This document shows positions 1 through 7,139 of a stretch of DNA of 14,158 bases, one piece after another. The notes under the pieces are model-generated. The model was not told the origin of the DNA. It did no database searches and saw nothing but the letters and a program-made list of their open reading frames with translations. The stretch comes from Pseudomonadota bacterium (GTDB lineage: Bacteria > Pseudomonadota > Gammaproteobacteria > Xanthomonadales > Rhodanobacteraceae): positions 1 to 14,158 of the forward strand of contig JAJYMF010000220.1 in the NCBI GenBank assembly GCA_021787175.1. Reading direction: 5' to 3'. Position numbers and translations under genes: made by a program. The stretch's first letter is position 1, and the number at the start of each line of letters is the position of its first letter.

Positions 1-9
1 GAAAACCGC

Positions 10-40
10 GTAGCCCGGATGCAGCGCAGCGGAATCCGGG
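10..40. repeat. REP-like hairpin, left copy of an inverted pair
   Basis: The element begins GTAGCCCGGATG. Its arms CCCGGAT (14-20) and ATCCGGG (34-40) can pair around a short GC-rich loop. It resembles the dispersed GTAGCCCGGAT...ATCCGGG repeats common between genes in gammaproteobacteria (family resemblance from memory, not searched). A second copy lies inverted at 123-159. The stretch 1-294 is downstream of prc, and apart from this pair I see no gene in it. Confidence 0.6.
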
Positions 41-122
41 AATGATGCTGCATCGAGAAAGATTTTTTGTCCGCGAAGTGCGCGAAGCGCGCAAATGATT
101 TGTTCCATTTCAAGGATCGAGC

Positions 123-159
123 CCCGGATTTCGCCCCCATGGGGTTCCATCCGGGCTAC
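123..159. repeat. REP-like hairpin, right copy of an inverted pair
   Basis: CCCGGAT (123-129) pairs with ATCCGGG (149-155), and the palindrome CCCCATGGGG (135-144) sits at the tip. The element ends ATCCGGGCTAC, the reverse complement of the start of the 10-40 copy, so the two copies face each other across about 80 bases. It lies 135 bases beyond the prc stop codon. It may protect or end the lipB-lipA-prc transcript. No T-rich tract follows that would make it a classic intrinsic terminator. Confidence 0.6.
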
Positions 160-294
160 CCATCGTATCGGTTGAACGCAACCTGGCATGAGGGCGAGCG
201 CCGCCGCGGGCGCATCGGACAGGATGGCGCGGCCCTGCGGCTGCGATCCGCGCCAGTCGAGCCCGGGCGGGCCGCGGCCGGCGCGGGTCCGTCT

Positions 295-2517
295 TTACTC
301 CATCGGCACGGCACGCGGCGGCAGCACGACGGCGGCCAGCCGCGGATCGGCCTTGAGCATCACCACCTCGTCGCCGAGGATGTGGGCGGCCTCTTCGAGC
401 ATGGTGTCGCGGCGCACGTCGCGGGTTTTCTCGCGCGCCAGGTCGCTCTTGAGCGGCCGCTCGTTGGCCTGCAGACCGTCGTCGGCCGCGGTGGCCGTCG
501 GCGCCACGCTGGCGGGAGCGCCGACCGTGCTGGCCGGGGACGGACGCGATGACGCGTCGATCGCCTTCTCGCGCGTCTTGAAGGCCGCCTGCGTGGCGTC
601 GAACGCCTTGCGCTCGCGGTCGCGCACGGCGAAGTCCAGCGACACCGTGGTCTGGTCCTGCAGGCGGCGCGCCTCGGCCAGCTCGTCGAGCATCAGCTGC
701 CAGGCCGGCGACTTGGCCACGCGCGCGTCGTGCAGCATCAGCAGGTTGGGCAGCAGCGGCTTGAGGTTGGCCACCGGCTTGTAGTCGGCGGGCTTGATCT
801 GCGACCACGGCAGCGCGTTGTCGTAGCTGGACTCGCCGAAATCCTTGGGGTTGATGGTCTGCGGAAAGACGATGTCCGGGGTCACGCCCTTGAGCTGGGT
901 CGAGCCGCCGTTGACGCGGAAGAACTCGGCGATGGTCATCTTCAGTTCGCCGAGCTTGCCCTGCGGCTGCTGCGCCACCTGGTCGAGATCGACCAGGTTC
1001 TGCACCGTGCCCTTGCCGTAGGTGTTCTCGCCGATGATCAGGCCGCGGCCGTAGTCCTGGATCGCGGCGGCGAAGATCTCCGACGCCGATGCCGAACCGC
1101 GGTTGACCAGCACCGCCAGCGGGCCGTCCCAGACGCGGCCGTTGTCGCTGTCCTCCTCCTCGACGCGGCCGCGGTTGTCGCGCACCTGCACGATCGGACC
1201 CTTGCCGATGAACAGCCCGGACAGTTCGGTGGCCTCGGCCAGCGAACCGCCGCCGTTGTTGCGCAGATCGACGATCACGCCGTCGACCTTGTCCTTCTTC
1301 AGCTCGCCGAGCAGCTTGGCGACGTCGCGGGTGGCGCTGCGGTAGTTGGGATCGCCGCGGCGGCGCGCCTCGAAGTCCTGGTAGAACGTCGGCAGGTCGA
1401 TCACGCCGATCTTCAGCGTGCGGTCGCCGTCGTGGATGTCGATGATCTTTTTCTTGGCCGCCTGTTCCTCGATGGTGACCTTCTTGCGCACCATCGTGAT
1501 GATCTCGTGCTTGCCGTCGAGGCCGACGTCGGCCGGCAGCACTTCGAGACGCACCACGGTGTCCTTCTTGCCGCGGATCAGGGCGACGACGTCGTCGAGG
1601 CGCCAGCCGACCACGTCCTCGATCGGACAGTTGCCGCCCTGGCCGACGCCGACGATGCGGTCGCCCACCTGCAGCTTGGAACGCGAGGCCGGGCCGCCGG
1701 GCACGATCTCACGGATCTGCGTGTACTCGTCGCGCCGCTCCAGCACCGCGCCGATGCCCTCCAGCGACAGCTTCATCGAGATGTCGAAGTTCTCGCTGGC
1801 GCGCGGGCCGAGGTAGTTGGTGTGCGGATCGTTGGCCATCGCGTACGCGTTCATGAAGGTCGAGAACGCGTCCTCGCCGTCCAGCTCGCGTACCTGCTCG
1901 ATGTAGTTGGCGTAGCGCTTGTCCAGCGTCTTGCGGATCTCGGGATCTTTCTGCCCGGCCAGCTTCAGACGCAGCCAGTCGTTCTTGACCCGGCGTCGCC
2001 AGAGGTCGTCCAGCGCCGCGGTGTCCTTGGCCCAGGGCGCGTGGCGGCGGTCGAGATCGAAGCTTTCCTCGCGGTTGAAGTCGAAGCCCTTGGCCAGCAG
2101 CGAGCGGGCGTAGGCGACGCGCTCGGCGACGCGCCGTTCGTAGAGGTTGAAGATCGCGAACGGGCCGCTCATGTCGCCGGTCCAGATCGCGCTGTCGAGG
2201 CCTTCGCGCAGGTTGCTGAAGCGGTCGACGTCGGCCTGGGTGAAAAAGAGCTTCTCGCCGTCCAGCGCGTCGAAGTAGGCCTTGAACACCCGCTGCGACA
2301 TCGCGTTGTCGAGCGGCAGCGCCTCGTAGGAGTAGCGGGTGAGGAACCGCGCCGAGAGCTGCGCGACCTCCGATTGCGCCGCGGTCGGCGTCAGCGGGAA
2401 GGCCGACGCGGCGCGATGCGGCGCGCTGCCCGGCGCGGCGCAACTGGGCGCCTGGGCCTGGGCAACGGGGAGGAGGAGGAGCAGGGAAAGGGCGAACAGC
2501 AGGCGCCGCAGGATCAT
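295..2517 (-). CDS. prc: Prc/Tsp tail-specific protease (S41 family), periplasmic
   Basis: This 740-residue protein starts with a signal peptide (about 1-22, a hydrophobic stretch ending AQA), so it should act in the periplasm. An N-terminal helical domain is followed by a PDZ domain (about 245-335, with GGPASRSKLQVGDRIVGV) and an S41 protease core (about 360-560). The catalytic dyad is S477 in GSASASE and K502 in TYGKGTVQ; D488 also aligns. The Ser-Lys spacing of 25 residues matches E. coli Prc (S452/K477). A Prc-type C-terminal region follows, with an Ala/Pro/Thr-rich stretch at about 655-680. The family degrades periplasmic proteins with exposed nonpolar C-termini and trims peptidoglycan hydrolases and lipoproteins. 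E. coli Prc has 682 residues, so this one is somewhat longer. The start codon is three bases after the lipA stop, with a GAGGTGG ribosome site (2526-2532) inside the end of lipA, which suggests translational coupling. The substrates here are unknown. Confidence 0.95.
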   Translation of the reverse strand: MILRRLLFALSLLLLLPVAQAQAPSCAAPGSAPHRAASAFPLTPTAAQSEVAQLSARFLTRYSYEALPLDNAMSQRVFKAYFDALDGEKLFFTQADVDRFSNLREGLDSAIWTGDMSGPFAIFNLYERRVAERVAYARSLLAKGFDFNREESFDLDRRHAPWAKDTAALDDLWRRRVKNDWLRLKLAGQKDPEIRKTLDKRYANYIEQVRELDGEDAFSTFMNAYAMANDPHTNYLGPRASENFDISMKLSLEGIGAVLERRDEYTQIREIVPGGPASRSKLQVGDRIVGVGQGGNCPIEDVVGWRLDDVVALIRGKKDTVVRLEVLPADVGLDGKHEIITMVRKKVTIEEQAAKKKIIDIHDGDRTLKIGVIDLPTFYQDFEARRRGDPNYRSATRDVAKLLGELKKDKVDGVIVDLRNNGGGSLAEATELSGLFIGKGPIVQVRDNRGRVEEEDSDNGRVWDGPLAVLVNRGSASASEIFAAAIQDYGRGLIIGENTYGKGTVQNLVDLDQVAQQPQGKLGELKMTIAEFFRVNGGSTQLKGVTPDIVFPQTINPKDFGESSYDNALPWSQIKPADYKPVANLKPLLPNLLMLHDARVAKSPAWQLMLDELAEARRLQDQTTVSLDFAVRDRERKAFDATQAAFKTREKAIDASSRPSPASTVGAPASVAPTATAADDGLQANERPLKSDLAREKTRDVRRDTMLEEAAHILGDEVVMLKADPRLAAVVLPPRAVPME

Positions 2518-2520
2518 GGG

Positions 2521-3507
2521 TCAGGCCACCTCGACATAGCCGGCGGCGTGGGCCTGCGCGTCGGCGTGATAGGAAGAACGCACCAGCGGGCCGGAGGCGA
2601 CGTGGCTGAAGCCCATCGCCATGCCGTGCTCGCGCAACGCGTCGAATTCGTCCGGAGTCCAGTAGCGCAGCACCGGATGGTGGTGTGGCGTGGGTTGCAG
2701 ATACTGGCCGATGGTGATCATGTCGACGTCGTGCGCGCGAAGATCGGCCAGCGCCGCGTGCACCTGCTCCCCGGTCTCGCCCAGTCCGAGCATGATGCCG
2801 GACTTGGTCGGGATGCCGGGGTGCCGCGCCTTGAACTGGCGCAGCAGATCCAGCGACCAGTCGTAGTCGGCGCCCGGGCGCACCTCGCTGTAGAGCGCGC
2901 GCACGGTTTCGAGATTGTGGTTGAACACGTCCGGCGGCGCGGCCTGCAGCGACTCCAGCGCGCGCTCCATGCGCCCCTTGCCGCGGAAATCGGGAGTGAG
3001 GATCTCGATGCGCGTCGCCGGGCTGGCCGCGCGCACCGCGGTGATGCAGGCGGCGAAATGCGCGGCGCCGCCGTCGCGCAGATCGTCGCGATCGACCGAG
3101 GTGATCACCACGTAGCGCAGGCCCATGTCGCGGATGGCGGCGGCCAGCCGCGCCGGCTCCTGCGCGTCGGGCGGCTTCGGGCGGCCGTGGGCGACGTCGC
3201 AGAACGAGCAGCGCCGCGTGCACACCTCGCCGAGGATCATGAACGTCGCGGTGCCCTTGCTGAAGCACTCGTGGATGTTCGGGCAGGAGGCCTCTTCGCA
3301 CACCGTCACCAGCGCGTTGTCGCGCAGCCTGGCCTTGAGCCGCTGCACGGCGTTGCCCTGCGGCAGGCGCACGCGGATCCAGCCCGGCTTGCGCAGCGCC
3401 GGCGCGGCGTCGAACGCGGCGCGGTTGCGCGCGATCTTGTCCTCGCCGGTGAGGCGGGCGCCGGTGACCAGCGCGGGAATGGTTTTGCTTGCAGTCGTCT
3501 CGGTCAT
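2521..3507 (-). CDS. lipA: Lipoyl synthase (radical SAM)
   Basis: This 328-residue cytoplasmic radical-SAM enzyme inserts two sulfur atoms into protein-bound octanoyl groups, making lipoyl cofactors for the 2-oxoacid dehydrogenases and the glycine cleavage system. Both iron-sulfur sites are visible. The auxiliary cluster has C70, C75 and C81 (CEEASCPNIHEC), and the SAM cluster has C96, C100 and C103 (CTRRCSFC). The C-terminal RSSYHA motif supplies the serine that ligates the auxiliary cluster. The sequence is intact and of normal family length. The frame stays open upstream, but the ATG at 3507 overlaps the lipB stop as ATGA and gives the expected N-terminus. No clear ribosome site precedes it, so translation probably depends on ribosomes finishing lipB. 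prc follows after three bases. Confidence 0.97.
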   Translation of the reverse strand: MTETTASKTIPALVTGARLTGEDKIARNRAAFDAAPALRKPGWIRVRLPQGNAVQRLKARLRDNALVTVCEEASCPNIHECFSKGTATFMILGEVCTRRCSFCDVAHGRPKPPDAQEPARLAAAIRDMGLRYVVITSVDRDDLRDGGAAHFAACITAVRAASPATRIEILTPDFRGKGRMERALESLQAAPPDVFNHNLETVRALYSEVRPGADYDWSLDLLRQFKARHPGIPTKSGIMLGLGETGEQVHAALADLRAHDVDMITIGQYLQPTPHHHPVLRYWTPDEFDALREHGMAMGFSHVASGPLVRSSYHADAQAHAAGYVEVA

Positions 3508-4187
3508 GGCACGGGAGTGGGCGCGGCAGCGGCCGGCACGGGCAGGATGGGGGAGGCGGCTTCGGCGCGCAAGCCGAACTGGCGACACAGCTGCCCGATC
3601 AGGACATCCTCGACGTCGGCAAGACGCGAAGGTCCGCCGAGGTCGCTCAGCTGGGTCACCGCGAGGCCCTGGTAGCCGCAGGGATTGATGCGATGGAACG
3701 GCTCCAGATCCATGGCCACGTTGAAGGCGAGGCCGTGGAAGCTGCAGCCGCGGCGCACGCGCAGGCCCAGCGCGGCGATCTTGGCCCCGCCCACGTACAC
3801 GCCGGGGGCGCCGTCGCGGCGCGCGGCGACCACGTTCCAGACGTCGAGCGTGTCGATGATCGCCTGCTCGATCCGGTGTACCAGCTCGCGCACGCCGAGG
3901 CCGAGCCGGCGCAGGTCCAGCAGCGGATAGGCGACGATCTGGCCGGGACCGTGATAGGTCACCTGACCGCCGCGGTCCACCGGGATCACCGGAATCTCGC
4001 CCGCCGCCAGCACATGCTCCCACTTGCCGGCCTGGCCGAGGGTGAACACCGGGTCGTGCTGCAGCAGCCAGAGTTCGTCCGTCGTCGTGGCGTCGCGGCC
4101 ATCGGTGAACGCGCGCATGGCCTGCCACACCGGCGGATAAGGCTGGCGGCCGAGGCGACGAACCTGGAGGGGGCGCTGGTTGCTCAT
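3504..4187 (-). CDS. lipB: Octanoyl-ACP:protein N-octanoyltransferase
   Basis: This 227-residue enzyme moves octanoate from acyl carrier protein to lipoyl domains, the step before LipA. Family motifs are RGGQVTYHGPGQ (72-83), the catalytic lysine K136 in AKIAALG, and the acyl-accepting cysteine C170 in NPCGYQG. These match K135 and C169 of E. coli with an offset of one. The C-terminus carries a short Ala/Pro tail (about 213-227) beyond the conserved fold. I chose the ATG at 4187. A TTG directly before it would add one residue, and neither start has a strong ribosome site. lipB is the first gene of the lipB-lipA-prc unit and overlaps lipA by four bases. Confidence 0.96.
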   Translation of the reverse strand: MSNQRPLQVRRLGRQPYPPVWQAMRAFTDGRDATTTDELWLLQHDPVFTLGQAGKWEHVLAAGEIPVIPVDRGGQVTYHGPGQIVAYPLLDLRRLGLGVRELVHRIEQAIIDTLDVWNVVAARRDGAPGVYVGGAKIAALGLRVRRGCSFHGLAFNVAMDLEPFHRINPCGYQGLAVTQLSDLGGPSRLADVEDVLIGQLCRQFGLRAEAASPILPVPAAAAPTPVP

Positions 4188-4236
4188 CAAGGGACCGCCC
4201 GGCGGCGCGGCGGCGGCCGGCGCGGAGCGGGTGCCT

Positions 4237-4242
4237 AGTGTA
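4237..4242 (-). promoter_or_regulatory. Possible -10 box for lipB-lipA-prc
   Basis: On the minus strand this reads TACACT in the context CGCTACACTAGGC, a good sigma-70-type -10 sequence. Initiation would fall near 4230 and leave a leader of about 43 bases before lipB. I see no convincing -35 hexamer in the GC-rich sequence upstream, so the call rests on one element and its position. Confidence 0.35.
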
Positions 4243-4272
4243 GCGGCTGCGCGCTTTCGGCGCGCGTCCGCA

Positions 4273-4325
4273 CCTGGATTTTATTGTCACCCTTCGCTGC
4301 GCTCGGGGTGACAACAGAATCCAGG
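4273..4325. repeat. Long inverted-repeat hairpin between mprF and lipB
   Basis: The left arm CCTGGATTTTATTGTCACCC (4273-4292) is complementary to GGGTGACAACAGAATCCAGG (4306-4325) except at two positions, around a 13-base loop. The loop and inner stem read CTTCGCTGCGCTCGG, a core I know from dispersed intergenic repeats in proteobacteria (from memory, not searched). It lies 61 bases beyond the mprF stop and upstream of the predicted lipB promoter. It could act as a terminator for mprF, but neither strand has a proper T tract after the stem. Confidence 0.65.
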
Positions 4326-4385
4326 CTCTGCTGGCGAGCGGAAGCTCTGTCTTGAAAGAACAGGTCAGCGCGCAGCGCCTCGGCG

Positions 4386-7004
4386 TCAGCCGAACAGGAA
4401 ATGCCGATAGCCGCCGGCGACCAGCGCGGCGATGTCGGTCAGCAGCACCGGCACGTTCAGTCCGCGCGGATAGGCAAGGTAGGCGCCGACCCACTGCGGG
4501 CGGAATTTTTCCTTGTAGCGGCGCACGCCCTGGTAGTTGTAGAAGCGGTTGCCGTAGCGGAAGGCCAGCGCGACCAGCCGCTCGTTCAGGCGCGCGTAGG
4601 GATTGGCGCCGACGTTGGACAGCGGCGCCATGCCCAGGCTGAAGGTCGCGTGGCCCTCGGCCTTGGACCACTGCAGGACGTGGGCGAACAGGAAGTCCAT
4701 GGTCCCGCGCGGCGCGTCGGGCAGGTGTCGCATCAGGTCGACGCTGGCGTGTCCCTTCGGTCCGTAGGGCGGCTGCAGGTTGGCGAAGGCGATCAGTTCG
4801 TCGTCGCGGTACACCAGCGCCAGCGGTCCCCAGGCGAAGTAGGAGGGATCGAAGCGGCCCAGCGAGAAGCCCTTCTCGGTCTGGCCCTTCTCGGCCAGCC
4901 AGGCGTCGGAGACGCGTTCGAGATCGGCCTGCAGCGCGGTGTCGAACGGCGGCTGCGCCATGCGGAACTCGAGCCGTTCGCGGCCGGCGCGATTGACCGC
5001 CTGGCGCAGGTCCTCCCAGCGCTTGCCGGTCAGCGAAAACTCCGCCAGCGGCACCAGCGCCAGTTCACCCAGCTTGAACAGGTCGAAGCCGAGATCGTGG
5101 AAGCGCGCCAGATCGGGCTCCAGCACCTCGTAGAACACCGGCACGCGGTCGTGGCTGTCGGCGAAGCGGCGGAAGTCGAGCACCGCTGGCGTCAGCGCGG
5201 CTTCGTCGCCGCTGGGCGCGCCCAGCGCCACCAGACGGTCGCGCACCGCGCCGTAGGCGATCAGCGCGCGATGATCGGCGGCCCAGAACAGATGCTTGTC
5301 GCCCATGAAGGTGAGGTGCGCGAACTCGCCGCCGCCGTGCTCGCGATACAGCGCGCGCGCCTGCTCCAGTTCGGCGTGCCCCGGCCGCGGCAGCTGCGGG
5401 CGGCGCACCGCGAAGGCCTGCCAGATCAGATAGATCACCAGACCCAGCAGCGCCGCGCCCAGCCCGCGCGCCAGCCGCGAGGTATGCGCCTCGGCGCCGG
5501 TGGCGAGCATGTCGAAGCTGTCGTCGCCCAGCACCTCGGCGACGCCGATGGCGAAGAACACGCCGACCACGCTCAGCAGTCCCAGCAGCCAGCCCAGCGT
5601 ACGCGCCGAGCTCAGGCTCATCGCCCGGCGCGAGAACGCCGCGCGGCGCGTGCGCAGCAGGCCCGACACCGCCAGCAGAAACAGCGCCTCGCCCCAGTGC
5701 AGGCCCTTGGACAGCGCCAGCAGCGCGCTCAGCCACAGCGTCCACTGCACCAGCCGGTAGGCGACGCGCACGCGGCCGTCGATGCCGCGCGCCAGCCCCA
5801 GCAGCAGCACGCCGGTCAGCACCGACAGCCAGTGCGAGCCCTCGAACGCCGGCAGCGCCAGAGCGCTGGACGCGTGCAGCATGCGGTGATGCAGCGAGGG
5901 CAGCAGCGCCGAGACCAGCAGCAGCACGCCGGCGCCGAAGGTCAGCAGGGCGAGGATGCGCACGCCGAACTCGGCCAGCGCGCCGGCCGGCACGCCGAGC
6001 ACCGCGAACAGCGGATTCTCGGCCAGCCGCACGCGCCAGCGCGCCAGCGCCGGCACCCGCTGCGCCAGCATGCCGCCGCCCAGCCACAGGCCGACCAGCA
6101 TCGGCAGCAGGTAATAGACGATGCGGAACAGGAACAGTCCGGCGCCGACGCGCCCCTGCGGCACGCCGGCCGCGGTCAGCGCCAGCAGCAGCACGCCGTC
6201 CATCACCCCGAAGCCGCCCGGAATCAGGCTGACCAGGCCCAGCACCGCGGCGCAGCCGAACGCGGCGAGCAGCAGCAGCGGCGACACCGCCGCCCCGGCC
6301 AGATGCAGGCAGAACCACAGCGTCGCTCCGGCCAGCATCCAGTCCACCAGCGACAGTCCGGCCAGATGCAGGCGCAGCGTCAGCGGCGGCTGGCCCTGCT
6401 CGGCGGGCAGCCAGGCCATCAGCCGGCGGTTGCCGGTCAGCACCAGATACACCGGCAGATACAGGGCGGCAGCGACCAGCACCGCGATCGCCAGCCAGTG
6501 CATGGCGGCGTTGGGCGCCGGGGGCACCGCGTGCATCGCCAGCGCGGCGATCACCAGCACCGACAGGCCGGTCGGCAGCGCCAGCACCTGCAGGCCGATC
6601 AGCGCCGCGCCGCGCCTGAGCGGCACCTGGTGCGCCGACAGTCCCAGCAGGCGCACGCCGGAGCCGACCGCGCCGGACAGGTTGAGCGTGTTGGCCAGCG
6701 CATTGGCGACGAAGGACAGCCGCAGCAGCGCCGGCAGCGGCAGGTCGATGCGCAGCCAGCGCGCGGCGGCGACGTCGATCAGGCCGGTGTAGGCGACCGC
6801 GGCCAGCGCGAACAGCGCGACGGCCGCGGCCTCGACCGTCGGAATCGCCAGCAGGGTGCGCTCGAGCGCGGCGAGGTCGAAGCTCTCCAGCTCGCGCCCG
6901 GCCAGCACCAGGGTGCCGATCAGAAACGTCAGCGGCAGCAGCCAGCGCAGGGCGCTCAGCAGGACGTGTCGCGGCGGTCCTGGCGCGGGTTCGGTGGCGT
7001 CCAT
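4386..7004 (-). CDS. mprF: MprF/LpiA-type aminoacyl-phosphatidylglycerol synthase and flippase
   Basis: This 872-residue inner-membrane protein has two parts. The N-terminal part (about 15-535) consists of many membrane helices, includes the conserved PGGFGVMDG turn (262-270), and forms the flippase domain. The C-terminal part (about 545-850) is a cytoplasmic DUF2156/GNAT-like synthase domain with the family blocks KLGELALVPLAEFSLTGKRW, EKGFSLG (710-716), SVDLMRH (754-760), MDFLF (769-773), GMAPLSNVG (791-799) and FYNYQGVRRYKEKF (821-834). The family transfers an amino acid, usually lysine or alanine, from aminoacyl-tRNA to phosphatidylglycerol and exposes the product on the outer leaflet. 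This reduces negative charge and gives resistance to cationic peptides and acid. The amino acid cannot be told from sequence. Length is typical and no key block is missing. The gene lies 135 bases downstream of the VirJ/AcvB-like hydrolase gene on the same strand. Confidence 0.93.
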   Translation of the reverse strand: MDATEPAPGPPRHVLLSALRWLLPLTFLIGTLVLAGRELESFDLAALERTLLAIPTVEAAAVALFALAAVAYTGLIDVAAARWLRIDLPLPALLRLSFVANALANTLNLSGAVGSGVRLLGLSAHQVPLRRGAALIGLQVLALPTGLSVLVIAALAMHAVPPAPNAAMHWLAIAVLVAAALYLPVYLVLTGNRRLMAWLPAEQGQPPLTLRLHLAGLSLVDWMLAGATLWFCLHLAGAAVSPLLLLAAFGCAAVLGLVSLIPGGFGVMDGVLLLALTAAGVPQGRVGAGLFLFRIVYYLLPMLVGLWLGGGMLAQRVPALARWRVRLAENPLFAVLGVPAGALAEFGVRILALLTFGAGVLLLVSALLPSLHHRMLHASSALALPAFEGSHWLSVLTGVLLLGLARGIDGRVRVAYRLVQWTLWLSALLALSKGLHWGEALFLLAVSGLLRTRRAAFSRRAMSLSSARTLGWLLGLLSVVGVFFAIGVAEVLGDDSFDMLATGAEAHTSRLARGLGAALLGLVIYLIWQAFAVRRPQLPRPGHAELEQARALYREHGGGEFAHLTFMGDKHLFWAADHRALIAYGAVRDRLVALGAPSGDEAALTPAVLDFRRFADSHDRVPVFYEVLEPDLARFHDLGFDLFKLGELALVPLAEFSLTGKRWEDLRQAVNRAGRERLEFRMAQPPFDTALQADLERVSDAWLAEKGQTEKGFSLGRFDPSYFAWGPLALVYRDDELIAFANLQPPYGPKGHASVDLMRHLPDAPRGTMDFLFAHVLQWSKAEGHATFSLGMAPLSNVGANPYARLNERLVALAFRYGNRFYNYQGVRRYKEKFRPQWVGAYLAYPRGLNVPVLLTDIAALVAGGYRHFLFG

Positions 7005-7088
7005 GACGGTTCGGCGGAAGCGGGAGTCCGTCTATCGTCGCATGGCCTCGGCCGGCCGGTCAGCAACGCGTCGCGTCGCCGGCGGTTC

Positions 7089-7128
7089 GGCGGGCGTTGT
7101 TCCGGCGCAAGCCGGCATGACGCCCGCC
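7089..7128. repeat. Hairpin repeat between the hydrolase gene and mprF
   Basis: Outer arms GGCGGGCGT (7089-7097) and ACGCCCGCC (7120-7128) are perfectly complementary. Inner arms CCGGC (7102-7106) and GCCGG (7111-7115) close a GCAA tetraloop of the stable GNRA type. The core TTCCGGCGCAAGCCGGCATGA looks like a dispersed intergenic repeat seen in many Xanthomonadales and Burkholderiales genomes (from memory, not searched). If the two genes share a transcript, this stem lies between them and could lower or stabilise mprF mRNA. Confidence 0.6.
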
Positions 7129-7139
7129 CCGGCGCTCCC

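Noticed and set aside
67..552. Plus-strand frame of 161 codons at the left edge
   Set aside because: It runs through the REP-like pair and then opposite the end of prc, with no ribosome site or recognisable domain.
730..3675. Plus-strand open frame of about 980 codons opposite prc and lipA
   Set aside because: The composition is that of an antisense shadow, and it has no motifs. prc and lipA on the other strand have intact catalytic residues.
2521..4671. lipA frame open far upstream, suggesting a larger fusion protein
   Set aside because: The extra 390 codons overlap lipB in another frame and show no domain. The ATG at 3507 gives a normal LipA.
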